Assembly (NCBI GenBank): GCA_964621225.1
Contig: CAZULK010000001.1
Location: forward strand, 1-64,000
DNA length: 64,000 bases
Reading direction: 5' to 3'
From: CAYNUJ01 sp964621225
GTDB taxonomy: Bacteria; Bacteroidota; Ignavibacteria; Ignavibacteriales; Melioribacteraceae
The translations under genes were made by a program, and so were the position numbers. Shown here piece by piece: positions 44,399 through 54,200 of the stretch. The notes under the pieces were generated by a model. That model saw nothing but the letters and a program-made list of their open reading frames with translations, did not search any database and had not been told where the DNA came from. Within the stretch, counting starts at the first letter, position 1. Every line of letters begins with the position of its first letter.

Positions 44399-45216
44399 GC
44401 AAGTTGACTGAAAGAATTAATGAAACTTTGGAAGTTATTAAAAAAGTTACCGGTAAAACTTATCCTGTTGGGATTATACTTGGAACGGGTTTGGGAGGCT
44501 TGGTAGAAGAAATAGAAATCGAACATACAATCGATTATCAAGATTTACCTCATTTCCCATTATCTACAGTGGAAAGCCATAAGGGGAAATTAATTTTCGG
44601 TAAACTAGGTGGGAAAGATGTGGTTGCCATGCAGGGGAGATTCCATTATTACGAAGGATATTCCATGCAGCAAATCACTTACCCTGTAAGAGTGATGAAG
44701 TTCCTTGGAGTTGAAACTCTGCTTGTTTCTAATGCTTGTGGAGGTATGAATCCTCAATTTTCGCAAGGGGATATTATGCTTATTACCGATCATATTAATC
44801 TTTTGGGCGATAATCCGTTAATTGGTCCAAACGAAGATGAACTTGGTCCCCGTTTCCCGGATATGAGCGAACCGTATAGCACCGAACTTATTAAACTTGC
44901 CGAACAAATTGCTCTGGACAATAAAATTAAAGTACAGAAGGGAGTATACGTTGCAGTTCCCGGACCGAATTTGGAAACAAGAGCTGAATACAGATTTCTG
45001 CGCACAATAGGAGCAGACGTAGTAGGAATGTCGACGATACCCGAGAATATTGTTGCAAATCACATGGGTATGAAGGTACTGGGAATAAGCATTGTAACCG
45101 ATGAATGTTTCCCCGATTCTCTTAAACCCGTAAATGTGGAAGAAATAATTGCCACGGCTATGAACGCCGAACCGAAAATGACATTAATAATGAAGAAAGT
45201 TGTTGAGCAGCTTTGA
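44395..45216 (+). CDS. punA: Purine nucleoside phosphorylase (trimeric, PNP/MTAP superfamily)
   Basis: 273 residues. It releases purine bases from (deoxy)inosine and guanosine, giving (deoxy)ribose-1-phosphate. Motifs: GIILGTGLGGL, GRFHYYEGYSMQQITYPVR, LLVSNACGGMNP, PGPNLETRAEYRFLR and VGMSTIPENIVANHMGMKV. Its deoxyribose-1-phosphate product, after a mutase, is the substrate of the DeoC at 20263; the mutase is not in the window. Overlaps the next gene by 4 bases. Confidence 0.94.
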   Translation: MSKLTERINETLEVIKKVTGKTYPVGIILGTGLGGLVEEIEIEHTIDYQDLPHFPLSTVESHKGKLIFGKLGGKDVVAMQGRFHYYEGYSMQQITYPVRVMKFLGVETLLVSNACGGMNPQFSQGDIMLITDHINLLGDNPLIGPNEDELGPRFPDMSEPYSTELIKLAEQIALDNKIKVQKGVYVAVPGPNLETRAEYRFLRTIGADVVGMSTIPENIVANHMGMKVLGISIVTDECFPDSLKPVNVEEIIATAMNAEPKMTLIMKKVVEQL

Positions 45217-45827
45217 AAGAGAATGTAAATAAAATATATTATGCACTTCCCGCATTATTGGCGGTGCTAATGTTTTCCTCAAATTTTTTGAGCACCGATT
45301 TATTCTCAGGGAATGTTATTAATTTTGCCGTTTGGTTCATTCTGTCTATTTTTGCGTTTTCGTTAGGATGGATTATTACAAACACCCTCGATTGGGACTT
45401 CGGGGGAAGAGTTGTTTTCGCGGTAATAATTGTTACTGCGGTAATAACAATGTTCTTTATAACGATATTTCAAGAGTATTTTAACATCAACTCTGTGTTA
45501 ACCGAAAATATTCTTTTGTACATTCTGAGAAATATTTACATAGGTCTTATGGGAGTATTCGGAATGGCGGTTTCCAAACTCATTGAACTGCAAAGAATAA
45601 CAAATTCATACGAAACCGTCAATGCTACAAAGGATGAGATAATTGAAAACGCAAAGGAGAAGGCTAATCTGATTATCGCACAGGCAAAGGTTGATGCGGC
45701 AAAGATTACTCTGGATGCTGAGAACAAAATTAAAAACTTGGAAGAAACTCAAGTTAAAATGGAAACCAAGTTGAATGAATTTATCAAATTGGAAAAAGAA
45801 TTATTGAACAGATATAAAAACGAATAA
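45213..45827 (+). CDS. Membrane protein with C-terminal coiled coil
   Basis: TTG start overlapping the punA stop. 204 residues: four membrane helices in the first 120 (ALPALLAVLMFSSNFL, FAVWFILSIFAFSLGWII, VFAVIIVTAVITMFFITIF, ILRNIYIGLMGVFGMAV), then a charged helix like those of F-ATPase b subunits or stomatin tails (ENAKEKANLIIAQAKVDAAK, continuing to the end). Unknown function. Its position with a DivIVA protein suggests an envelope or division role. Confidence 0.7.
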   Translation: MKENVNKIYYALPALLAVLMFSSNFLSTDLFSGNVINFAVWFILSIFAFSLGWIITNTLDWDFGGRVVFAVIIVTAVITMFFITIFQEYFNINSVLTENILLYILRNIYIGLMGVFGMAVSKLIELQRITNSYETVNATKDEIIENAKEKANLIIAQAKVDAAKITLDAENKIKNLEETQVKMETKLNEFIKLEKELLNRYKNE

Positions 45828-45859
45828 TGTGTTGTTAATATAAATCAGGTGTGGATTAA

Positions 45860-48800
45860 ATGTTTAAGCAATATTCAGATAAGGTAAATTACCCCGAAAT
45901 AGAGAAAGAAGTTCTTGAATTTTGGAAGAAGAATCAAATTTTCGAAAAAAGTGTTTCTACAAGGGACGAATCGAAACCATTCACTTTTTATGAAGGTCCT
46001 CCGACTGCCAACGGTAAACCCGGTATACATCATGTAATGGCAAGGACATTAAAAGATCTCGTTTGTAGATATAAAACATTAAAAGGGTATCAAGTTCACA
46101 GAAAAGCCGGTTGGGACACACACGGTTTGCCTGTGGAAATTGAAGTAGAAAAACAATTAGGAATTAAAAATAAAAGTGAAATCCCAGAATTCGGTGTAGA
46201 TAAATTCAATAAAGCTTGCCGCGATTCGGTATTCACATATCTTGATGTTTGGGAAAAAATGACCGAACGTATGGGATATTGGATTAACCTGGATGATGCT
46301 TATATTACATGTCATAATAATTATATCGAATCGGTTTGGTGGGCGCTGAAAACACTATTCGATAAAGGATTAATTTTCAAAGATTATAAAGTTGTTCCTC
46401 AATGCCCACGTTCGGAAACTCCTCTTTCTTCACACGAATTGGCTTTGGGATACAAAGAAACAAAAGACCCCTCTGTTTATGTAGTGATGAAATTAAAAGA
46501 GTCTGAACTTACAAAAGACGGAGAAACTTATTTCCTGGTTTGGACAACAACTCCATGGACTCTTATTTCAAACGTTGCTCTTGCTGTTGGGGAGGATATA
46601 GATTACGTCAAAATTAAAACAGAAGGCGTTTATTTAATATTAGCAAAAGAAAGACTCGAAGTTATTCGTGAAGACTACGAAATAGTTGAAGAATTCAAAG
46701 GTAAAGACCTTCTCGGTCAAGAGTATGAGCAATTATTCGATTACCTCTCCGTTGACAAACATGCATTTTATGTTGTATCTGCAGATTTTGTAAGTACAGA
46801 GGACGGTTCGGGAATAGTACATATTGCTCCTGCATTTGGTGCGGATGACTACGAAGTTTCCAAGAAACATGATCTCCCGTTCCTGCAACCTGTTAAGAGA
46901 AACGGAACATTTACAGAGGATGTTCCAGATTTTGCCGGACAATTTGTTAAAGATGCAGATGCCGGTATAATTCAAAAATTAAAGAGTGAAGGGAAATTAT
47001 ATAAAAAGGAAACAATCACTCACTCTTATCCATTCAGCTGGAGATTCGATGATGTCCCGGTAATCTATTATGCAAGGGAATCCTGGTTTATAAAAACAAC
47101 TTCCATTGCCGACAGAATGATCGAATTGAATAAAACAATTAATTGGTATCCTCCGGAAGTTGGAGCAGGTCGATTCGGAAATTGGTTGGAAGATAATAAG
47201 GATTGGGCTCTTTCAAGGGATAGATTTTGGGCAACACCACTTCCTATTTGGGTAAGTCCATCGGGTAAGATGTTTGCCGTAGGTTCCATAGAGGAATTGA
47301 AAGAAGGTTTCGTTGAAAGAGACGGAAAACGAATTAAAGTTGCAGATCTTCCGGAAGAAGAAATAGATTTGCACAAACCTTTTGTTGACGATGTGAAATT
47401 CGAAAAGGACGGTGAAATTTACGAAAGAACACCAGAGCTGATTGATGTTTGGTTCGATTCCGGTTCCATGCCATTTGCTCAATTTCACTATCCTTTCGAA
47501 AACAAAGAATTATTCGAAAATAGCTTCCCGTCTGATTTTATATGTGAAGGAATTGATCAAACGAGAGGTTGGTTCTACACACTCCATGCGATTGCAACTA
47601 TGCTATTCGATAATGTAGCATATAAAAATCTTATAGTTAATGAATTGATTTTGGATAAGAATGGATTGAAGATGTCCAAATCAAAGGGCAACACAGTTGA
47701 TCCGTTCGAACTATTCGATAAATACGGTGCAGATGCGACAAGGTGGTATTTAGTAACGGTTAGTCCTCCTTGGAGACCGACATTATTCGACGAAGAAGGT
47801 GTGCTTGAAGTTCAGAGGAAATTCTTCGGTACATTGGTTAATACCTATTCTTTCTTCGCTTTGTATGCCAACATTGATAAATTCGATTACAGCGAAGATG
47901 AAATTCCTATTGAGAACAGACCTGAGATAGATAGATGGATTCTATCCAAACTCTATTCTACAGTTAAGGAATATGAAGAACTGATGGATAATTACGATGT
48001 TACCAAAGCTGCAAGATTGGTGGCATCCTTTACAATAGATCAATTGAGTAACTGGTATGTAAGAAGAAGCAGAAGAAGATTTTGGAAGTCCGAAATAAAC
48101 GAAAACAAATTATCTGCTTATCAAACTCTTTATGAATGTTTGATGACAATAAGTAAATTGGCTTCGCCGTTTGCACCTTTTATAACCGAGGAAATATTCA
48201 ATAATTTAAATTCGGTTACAAAGAAAGAATCAGCAGAATCTGTTCATCTTGTTGAATTCCCATCGATAAAATATATTGATGAGGAACTCGAAGAGAAGAT
48301 GGATATTGCCCAAAAGGTTGTTTATTTGACACGATCGATGCGCGCAAAAAATAATTTGAAAGTTCGTCAACCGCTTCAAAAGATAATGGTTGCCGTTGAT
48401 GCAGCAAAGACCAATGCTTTAGAGAATATGAAAGATGTAATTCTCGAAGAAGTGAATATCAAAGAACTTGTTGTTCTGGATGATGATTCCGGAATTGTAA
48501 ATAAATCCGCGAAAGCGAATTTTAAAGTTCTTGGTCCCAGATACGGTAAAATGATGAAGCAATTAGCTGCAGCGATCACTACTTTGACCAATGATCAAAT
48601 AAATGAATTGGAAAAATCCGGCAACTTGGAATTGGAAGTTGAAGGTCAAAAAGTTAATTTAACTCCGGAAGATGTTATAATTCAAACTTCCGAAATTGAA
48701 GGCTGGGTTGTAGAATCGGAAGAAGGGATTACAATTGCAATCGATACCGAATTATCCGAAGATTTGATTGCAGAAGGATATTCCCGCGAATTCATTAACA

Positions 48801-49027
48801 GAATACAGAATATGAGAAAAGATTCCGGATTGGACGTTATGGACAGAATCATAATTAATTATAAAACGGATCCGGAAGCAACTAAATTTATTAGTAAGTT
48901 CACCGATTATATTGCTAAAGAAACCTTAGCCGATAAAGTTAATGCAGATTCGGCGGAGGGAGCATATACACAAAAGTGGAAAATTGGTGATTACGAATTT
49001 GAAATTGGAATTGAAAAGAACAACTAA
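45860..49027 (+). CDS. ileS: Isoleucyl-tRNA synthetase
   Basis: 1055 residues. The HIGH-class motif is GIHH (55-58) within EGPPTANGKPGIHHVMAR, the KMSKS loop is KMSKSKGNTVDPFEL (about residue 605), and the editing domain has WTTTPWTL. The GWDTHGLPVEIEVEKQLG pattern, the length and the lack of the C-terminal zinc cysteines point to the type 2 (eukaryote-like) IleRS. Those enzymes are typically insensitive to mupirocin; whether this one is cannot be read from sequence alone. Confidence 0.95.
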   Translation: MFKQYSDKVNYPEIEKEVLEFWKKNQIFEKSVSTRDESKPFTFYEGPPTANGKPGIHHVMARTLKDLVCRYKTLKGYQVHRKAGWDTHGLPVEIEVEKQLGIKNKSEIPEFGVDKFNKACRDSVFTYLDVWEKMTERMGYWINLDDAYITCHNNYIESVWWALKTLFDKGLIFKDYKVVPQCPRSETPLSSHELALGYKETKDPSVYVVMKLKESELTKDGETYFLVWTTTPWTLISNVALAVGEDIDYVKIKTEGVYLILAKERLEVIREDYEIVEEFKGKDLLGQEYEQLFDYLSVDKHAFYVVSADFVSTEDGSGIVHIAPAFGADDYEVSKKHDLPFLQPVKRNGTFTEDVPDFAGQFVKDADAGIIQKLKSEGKLYKKETITHSYPFSWRFDDVPVIYYARESWFIKTTSIADRMIELNKTINWYPPEVGAGRFGNWLEDNKDWALSRDRFWATPLPIWVSPSGKMFAVGSIEELKEGFVERDGKRIKVADLPEEEIDLHKPFVDDVKFEKDGEIYERTPELIDVWFDSGSMPFAQFHYPFENKELFENSFPSDFICEGIDQTRGWFYTLHAIATMLFDNVAYKNLIVNELILDKNGLKMSKSKGNTVDPFELFDKYGADATRWYLVTVSPPWRPTLFDEEGVLEVQRKFFGTLVNTYSFFALYANIDKFDYSEDEIPIENRPEIDRWILSKLYSTVKEYEELMDNYDVTKAARLVASFTIDQLSNWYVRRSRRRFWKSEINENKLSAYQTLYECLMTISKLASPFAPFITEEIFNNLNSVTKKESAESVHLVEFPSIKYIDEELEEKMDIAQKVVYLTRSMRAKNNLKVRQPLQKIMVAVDAAKTNALENMKDVILEEVNIKELVVLDDDSGIVNKSAKANFKVLGPRYGKMMKQLAAAITTLTNDQINELEKSGNLELEVEGQKVNLTPEDVIIQTSEIEGWVVESEEGITIAIDTELSEDLIAEGYSREFINRIQNMRKDSGLDVMDRIIINYKTDPEATKFISKFTDYIAKETLADKVNADSAEGAYTQKWKIGDYEFEIGIEKNN

Positions 49028-49052
49028 ATTGATTGCAACTAGGAGGAAATAA

Positions 49053-49652
49053 ATGGCAAAGAGAACCACAAAAAAAGACAGCACGGAGAAAAAGACTGCT
49101 GCCAAAAAAACTACCGCTAAATCCACATCTAAAAAAACGGTAGCTTCCAAGGCAAAGTCATCTTCTACCAAGACTACAAAATCCCGTGCTGCGCGTAAGG
49201 TTGAGGTTGTGAGCAAACCGAAACCTAAAAAGAAAGCTCCTAAAGGATACTCAAAGACGGAATTGAAGGAGTTCAAAGAAATTATTCTCAAAAAAAGAGA
49301 AGAAATATTAGAAACGCTCAATAATCTTAAAGAGCAGATGATGGATACATCCACCGGACAATATGTCAACGAGAATTCCCCTTATTCATTGCATATGGCA
49401 GAGCAGGGGACTGATGCTATGGAGAGGGAAAAACTCTATCTTTGGGCTCAAAGAGAGAACAAATTCCTTGGATATTTAGAAGATGCTCTTGGAAGAATTG
49501 AAGCAGGCACATACGGACTTTGTATTGAATGTATTGACGAACCTCAAGGTTTGTGTCCCACATGTCCGTTGATTCCTAAAGAAAGATTGTTGGCTGTACC
49601 GCACACACAGCATTGTTTACAAGTTAAACAAAAAATGCAAAATAACAGATAG
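49053..49652 (+). CDS. DksA/TraR-type zinc-finger protein with histone H1-like basic tail
   Basis: 199 residues; AGGAGG precedes the ATG. Residues 1-75 are almost entirely Lys/Thr/Ala/Ser (KRTTKKDSTEKKTAAKKTTA and so on), like bacterial histone H1-type tails. Residues about 70-140 form the DksA coiled coil (LKEFKEIILKKREEILETL) and residues 150-190 the zinc finger GTYGLCIECIDEPQGLCPTC, then IPKERLLAVPHTQHC. The second CxxC pair within about 8 residues of the first is unusual, since typical members have CxxC and one later Cys pair. It may bind RNA polymerase and DNA or RNA through the tail. It is followed by lspA after 8 bases. Confidence 0.82.
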   Translation: MAKRTTKKDSTEKKTAAKKTTAKSTSKKTVASKAKSSSTKTTKSRAARKVEVVSKPKPKKKAPKGYSKTELKEFKEIILKKREEILETLNNLKEQMMDTSTGQYVNENSPYSLHMAEQGTDAMEREKLYLWAQRENKFLGYLEDALGRIEAGTYGLCIECIDEPQGLCPTCPLIPKERLLAVPHTQHCLQVKQKMQNNR

Positions 49653-49660
49653 GTCATTGA

Positions 49661-50299
49661 TTGAGAGTTCTCTATTTTTCTGCCTTCATGGTGGTAGTAG
49701 ACCAATTAACAAAATTATTTGTTAAAGGTTTTTCTTTGCCTTTCCTCGGTATAAAAGTGGAAGGAATGTATTATGGCGAAAGCATCAAAGTATTAGGAGA
49801 TTTTTTCAAAATAACTTTTGTTGAAAATCCCGGTATGGCTTTCGGAATAGATATCAATTCATATACGAAACTATTCCTTTCACTCTTTTCTCTTGTTGCT
49901 GCAATCGGATTGATTTATTATCTCTACAAACACAGAGACGGTAGTTTAACTTTCAGGCTTTCCCTTGCATTAATTATTTCGGGTGCAATAGGTAATTTTA
50001 TCGACAGAGCATTCTACGGAATATTTTATGGCTATGCTCCGTTGTTTTATGGTAAAGTTGTAGATTTTTTCAATGTAGACTTTTTCGATTTTTCCATCTT
50101 CGGTAAAACCTACGACCGGTTCCCGATATTCAATGTTGCCGATTCTGCGGTGACGGTGGGAGTTGCAATGTTGATCATTTATTTCAATATTGCGGAAAGG
50201 AAAAGAAAAAAAGAAGAGGAAAGCATAGACGTTGCTTCCCATTCGGATGAGGTTGATATAGATGGCCAAGATAATAACAGAGAAGCACCAGCAAATTGA
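49661..50299 (+). CDS. lspA: Lipoprotein signal peptidase
   Basis: 212 residues, TTG start, four membrane helices. Catalytic aspartates in GNFIDR and FNVADSA; ITFVENPGMAFGI is the other conserved block. It cleaves signal peptides of lipoproteins in the inner membrane. A charged C-terminal tail is longer than usual and overlaps the start of rluD by 38 bases. Confidence 0.95.
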   Translation: MRVLYFSAFMVVVDQLTKLFVKGFSLPFLGIKVEGMYYGESIKVLGDFFKITFVENPGMAFGIDINSYTKLFLSLFSLVAAIGLIYYLYKHRDGSLTFRLSLALIISGAIGNFIDRAFYGIFYGYAPLFYGKVVDFFNVDFFDFSIFGKTYDRFPIFNVADSAVTVGVAMLIIYFNIAERKRKKEEESIDVASHSDEVDIDGQDNNREAPAN

Positions 50300-51242
50300 A
50301 ATACCGGAAGGGAAGAAGAAAGAACGCCTAGACATATTTCTAAGTAACTCCATCGAAAACGCAACACGCTCCAAAGTTCAAAAATTAATTAAAGCCGGGC
50401 TTGTTCTGGTAAACGGTAAAACCGTCAAACCAAATTATATCATTAATCCATTGGACAAAATTGATGTAACAATTCCGGTTACTCCCCGTCCCGAAGATGC
50501 AGAGCCTGAGGACATACCTTTGGAAATAGTTTACGAAGATGACTATTTAATGGTAGTAAACAAACCTGCCGGAATGGTTGTGCATCCTGCGCTTGGAAAC
50601 TTTACCGGTACATTAGTGAATGCTCTTTTGCATCATACACAAAAACTGAGCGAGGTAAATGAACCGGGAAGACCGGGAATCGTGCACAGATTGGATAAAG
50701 ATACCAGCGGATTATTGCTTATTGCTAAAGATGATTGGACGCATTCGCAATTGGCAAAACAATTCGAAAAAAGAACCACAGAAAGGGAATACTGGACTAT
50801 TTGCTGGGGATTGTTGAAAGAAAAGAAAGGGGAGATTATTGGAAATATTGCCCGGAGTAAATCAGATAGAAAGAAATTTGCCGTTTCGGAAAATGAAGGT
50901 AAACACGCTCACACAACCTATGAAGTATTGGAAGAATTTGAATTTGCTTCACTCATCAAAGTTAAACTGAAAACGGGAAGAACCCATCAAATAAGAGTCC
51001 ACTTTTCGCATATTAATCATCCGATTTTTGGAGATGCGGTTTATGGCGGAAGAAAAATTGTATACGGGTTGAATTTGCCGAAGATGAAACAGAGAGTGAA
51101 TAACCTGCTCGAGATTATGCCTCGTCAGGCCCTGCATGCAAAAACAATAGGATTTTACCACCCCAATAAAAAAGAATTCATGAAATTCGATTCCGAACTG
51201 CCGGAAGACATGCAAAAGCTAATTCAATTATTGAAACAGTAG
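50262..51242 (+). CDS. rluD: RluA/RluD-family 23S rRNA pseudouridine synthase
   Basis: 326 residues. The N-terminal S4 domain (ERLDIFLSNSIENATRSKVQ) is followed by the catalytic domain with aspartate in GIVHRLDKDTSGLLLIAKDD and the RTHQIRVHFSHINHPIFGD block. It converts uridines in 23S rRNA helix 69 if it is true RluD. RluC-type specificity is not excluded. It starts inside the end of lspA. Confidence 0.9.
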   Translation: MAKIITEKHQQIEIPEGKKKERLDIFLSNSIENATRSKVQKLIKAGLVLVNGKTVKPNYIINPLDKIDVTIPVTPRPEDAEPEDIPLEIVYEDDYLMVVNKPAGMVVHPALGNFTGTLVNALLHHTQKLSEVNEPGRPGIVHRLDKDTSGLLLIAKDDWTHSQLAKQFEKRTTEREYWTICWGLLKEKKGEIIGNIARSKSDRKKFAVSENEGKHAHTTYEVLEEFEFASLIKVKLKTGRTHQIRVHFSHINHPIFGDAVYGGRKIVYGLNLPKMKQRVNNLLEIMPRQALHAKTIGFYHPNKKEFMKFDSELPEDMQKLIQLLKQ

Positions 51243-51244
51243 CC

Positions 51245-51260
51245 TTACAATAAATTGTAA
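51245..51260. terminator. Short inverted repeat between convergent genes
   Basis: TTACAAT, AA, ATTGTAA: a perfect 7-bp palindrome in the 38-base gap between rluD (+) and the GH13 gene (-). It has no T-run, so it is at best a weak bidirectional stop. Confidence 0.35.
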
Positions 51261-51280
51261 CAATAGTAAATGTTAATCAA

Positions 51281-54200
51281 CTATTTTTCTGACTTACCCT
51301 TTGTAACTTCCGGTTGCAAAAGTATCGATTTGAGTTTATTAAATTGATAACCGCAATTGGCAGAGAGTGATTTCAATTCTTCAATAAATCCAAACCGGAA
51401 TTTTAATTTTGAAACGATAATTTCTCTTTCTTCGGGATAAATAAAGAAATCTCCCGCATCGTTATTTTGTTGGCCTTCAAGGGCGCGACAAACGTCTTTT
51501 ACAATCGAGAAGGTGAATAACCAGTCTAACAACTCTTCGAAATTTTCTTTGCTGTAATAAACAATCGAATTGTGCTTATTAACGTTTATATATTCTGCCA
51601 CATGTTCATTTTCCAATAGCGTTGCGAACTTCTTTTTGATTTCGTTTAGCAAGCCGGATTTAAATTCAGAACTGGTTTCACTATCGGATATTTCTTCCAG
51701 CGGAAAGCTTATATTTAACATTATCTTCAATAGATGGGAATCGTAAAATACTCCTCTTTCGCCCCTTCCAAGTTTATTCAGAATTTGAACCGTTACTTTG
51801 TCCAATTCAAGTTTTTCTTCGTTACCGGCGTAATTATTCCTAAGTAACTCGAGCAATTTAAATAGAACTAATATGAACGAGTTTTCGTGATATTTATTTT
51901 TTTCTGATATCACTATCGAATTGGGAATATCTCTGTATTTCAGTTGCTTATCAAATTTTTCTTCTTCTATTATCTGGTTAGTTAATCCCAAGGAAGCAAT
52001 GAACAATTTTAATGTGTATGTTTCTTTTTCTTTTGCTTCCAGATTAAGCGAATCATGAATTTGACCGGTTAAATTTTTCAACTTGATATCAATCATCTTT
52101 AAGACATCGGAACCGGCAAGTTGGGAATTTTTAACTATCACAAAATTCCTCACAAGTTCGTCGAAAAACTTCTCTTCAAAGAAATTTTCTATTTTTTCGT
52201 GAACCGGAGTTAATTTGAACAATTCCAATTCCTTCTTCAACGATTGAATCGCAGAAGATTGAACTCTGTTTTTTATTGCTCTCAACTCGCCTGTGGAATC
52301 GTATAGTTCTTCGAAGCCGTAAAATACTTTATACTTAAATCCGTCTAACGTAAAATGAATTCCGTTTATGAATTCATCCCCCGCGAATAGATATTCCTGG
52401 TGGGAAGTTAATTCTTTGGCTTTGTAGAAATAATTCGGATCGGGTTTTATACCCAGAGCCTCTGTGATATAAATTGTATGCAATGATTTATCCGGATTAC
52501 CTTTATTTATTTTAGGTGTTGATTTATGTATCCTTCCCGTAGCTCTTTCATATTTATTATTATAAAGAACAAGAACTTTTTCTTCGCCGAAAGAATTCGT
52601 AAATGCGAATACGTTTTCATTAATTGATCCGTTTTCATGAAAGTCGTAGAACCAAAAATTGTCTACTTCGCTGAATAAATATCTTTTCCCGAGGATCGGA
52701 AAAATTTCCCTATTATGTTTTTCAATTAACCAATTGTTCGGATATTCATCATAATATGCACGTTTGTATTCCATTCCATATTTTTCTGTATAGCCTTCTA
52801 TTTGTCCGTGTGCAAACATCGGTAATCCGGGCAATGTGGACATTAAAACACAAACACCAAAATATTTATCGTCCATTCCGAATTGTTTTATAGCAGTTTC
52901 TTCATCGGGATTACTCATAAAATTGACATACCTTTTCAGTATATCGGGATCAAACTCCAGAGTATTTGTAATTAGATCACGATATTTATCATTTTCTTCA
53001 TTCATCATCATATGCATGAATGCACTGTTATATACTCTGTGCATGCCGAGTGTTCTAACGAAATAACCTTCCATCAACCAAAATGCTTCTGCCAGCAAAA
53101 GAGTTTCGGGCATAGTTTCATTTATCCTGTCTACAACTTCTCTCCAAAATTCTTTCGGGAAAAATTGATCGAATTCTTTTCGTGTCATTGCATATTCACT
53201 TCTCGTCGGAATATCGCCACCGGTACCAGGTTGCGGATACCACAATCGTTGAAAATGCTTTTTGGCCAAAGTCATTGCTGCATCGAACCTGATGATTGAA
53301 AATCGACGGGCAACTTCAAATATTTTTTGAATTACAGCTTCGCGAACTTCCTCTTTAAGCATGTTCAGCTGAGCTGTATCGTTCCATGGCATATTCGTCC
53401 CGTCGTTGCCGTGATAAATATATTTTATTTCGCCGGTATTTTTATTTCTCCAACGGAATACTACTGCTGCATCACTCTTTGAGTAATATCCGTCTTCAAT
53501 TTTTATTTCTATATTCGGGTCTTCGGAAAGGTCCTCTCCCTCGAATGAATAATTAGGGTAGGGAAGGTCGTCTCTTTGTATAAAATATTCGGGATGATGA
53601 ATCGTCCAATCGGAATAGATGCCGGTATGATTCGGTACCATATCGCTTGCAAGGCGTATTCCTCTTTCTTTGCATCTTGCATCAAGTACTTTATACGCTT
53701 CTTCGCCTCCCAAATCGTGTGCAATCGTGTAATCATACAATGAATAAGCCGATGCAACCGCATCAATATTTCCCATTAGATGTTTTATTTTTTTTGAAGC
53801 GCTGCTCCTTTCCCATATTCCAATCAACCAAATAGAATTAAAATTCCTTGATGCAATTAAATCAAGTTCTTCCTCCGGAATTTGATCCAGTCGTTTAATC
53901 TCTCTTCCATATTTTTTACTTAGTTGATCGAGCCATACGTAAGTGTTCTTTGCGAGTAAGACTACATTGGGCATCCAGTGAACGTCGGGTGTGAATTGTT
54001 CCGGTTCTTCATAATCACTTAAACTTTCCTCCACAAAATCAAAACCGGATTTACCCAGTGAAGCTGTGCCTAATTTTATGCCTTCTTTGTACTGGGGAAC
54101 GAAGGTTGGACTTGCACCGTCGCCAAATCCTTGTAAAACAAATTCCTCTTTGAATAAGTCTTTGCCGGATAATATCCTGTTTACAAATTCTTCATCTAAA

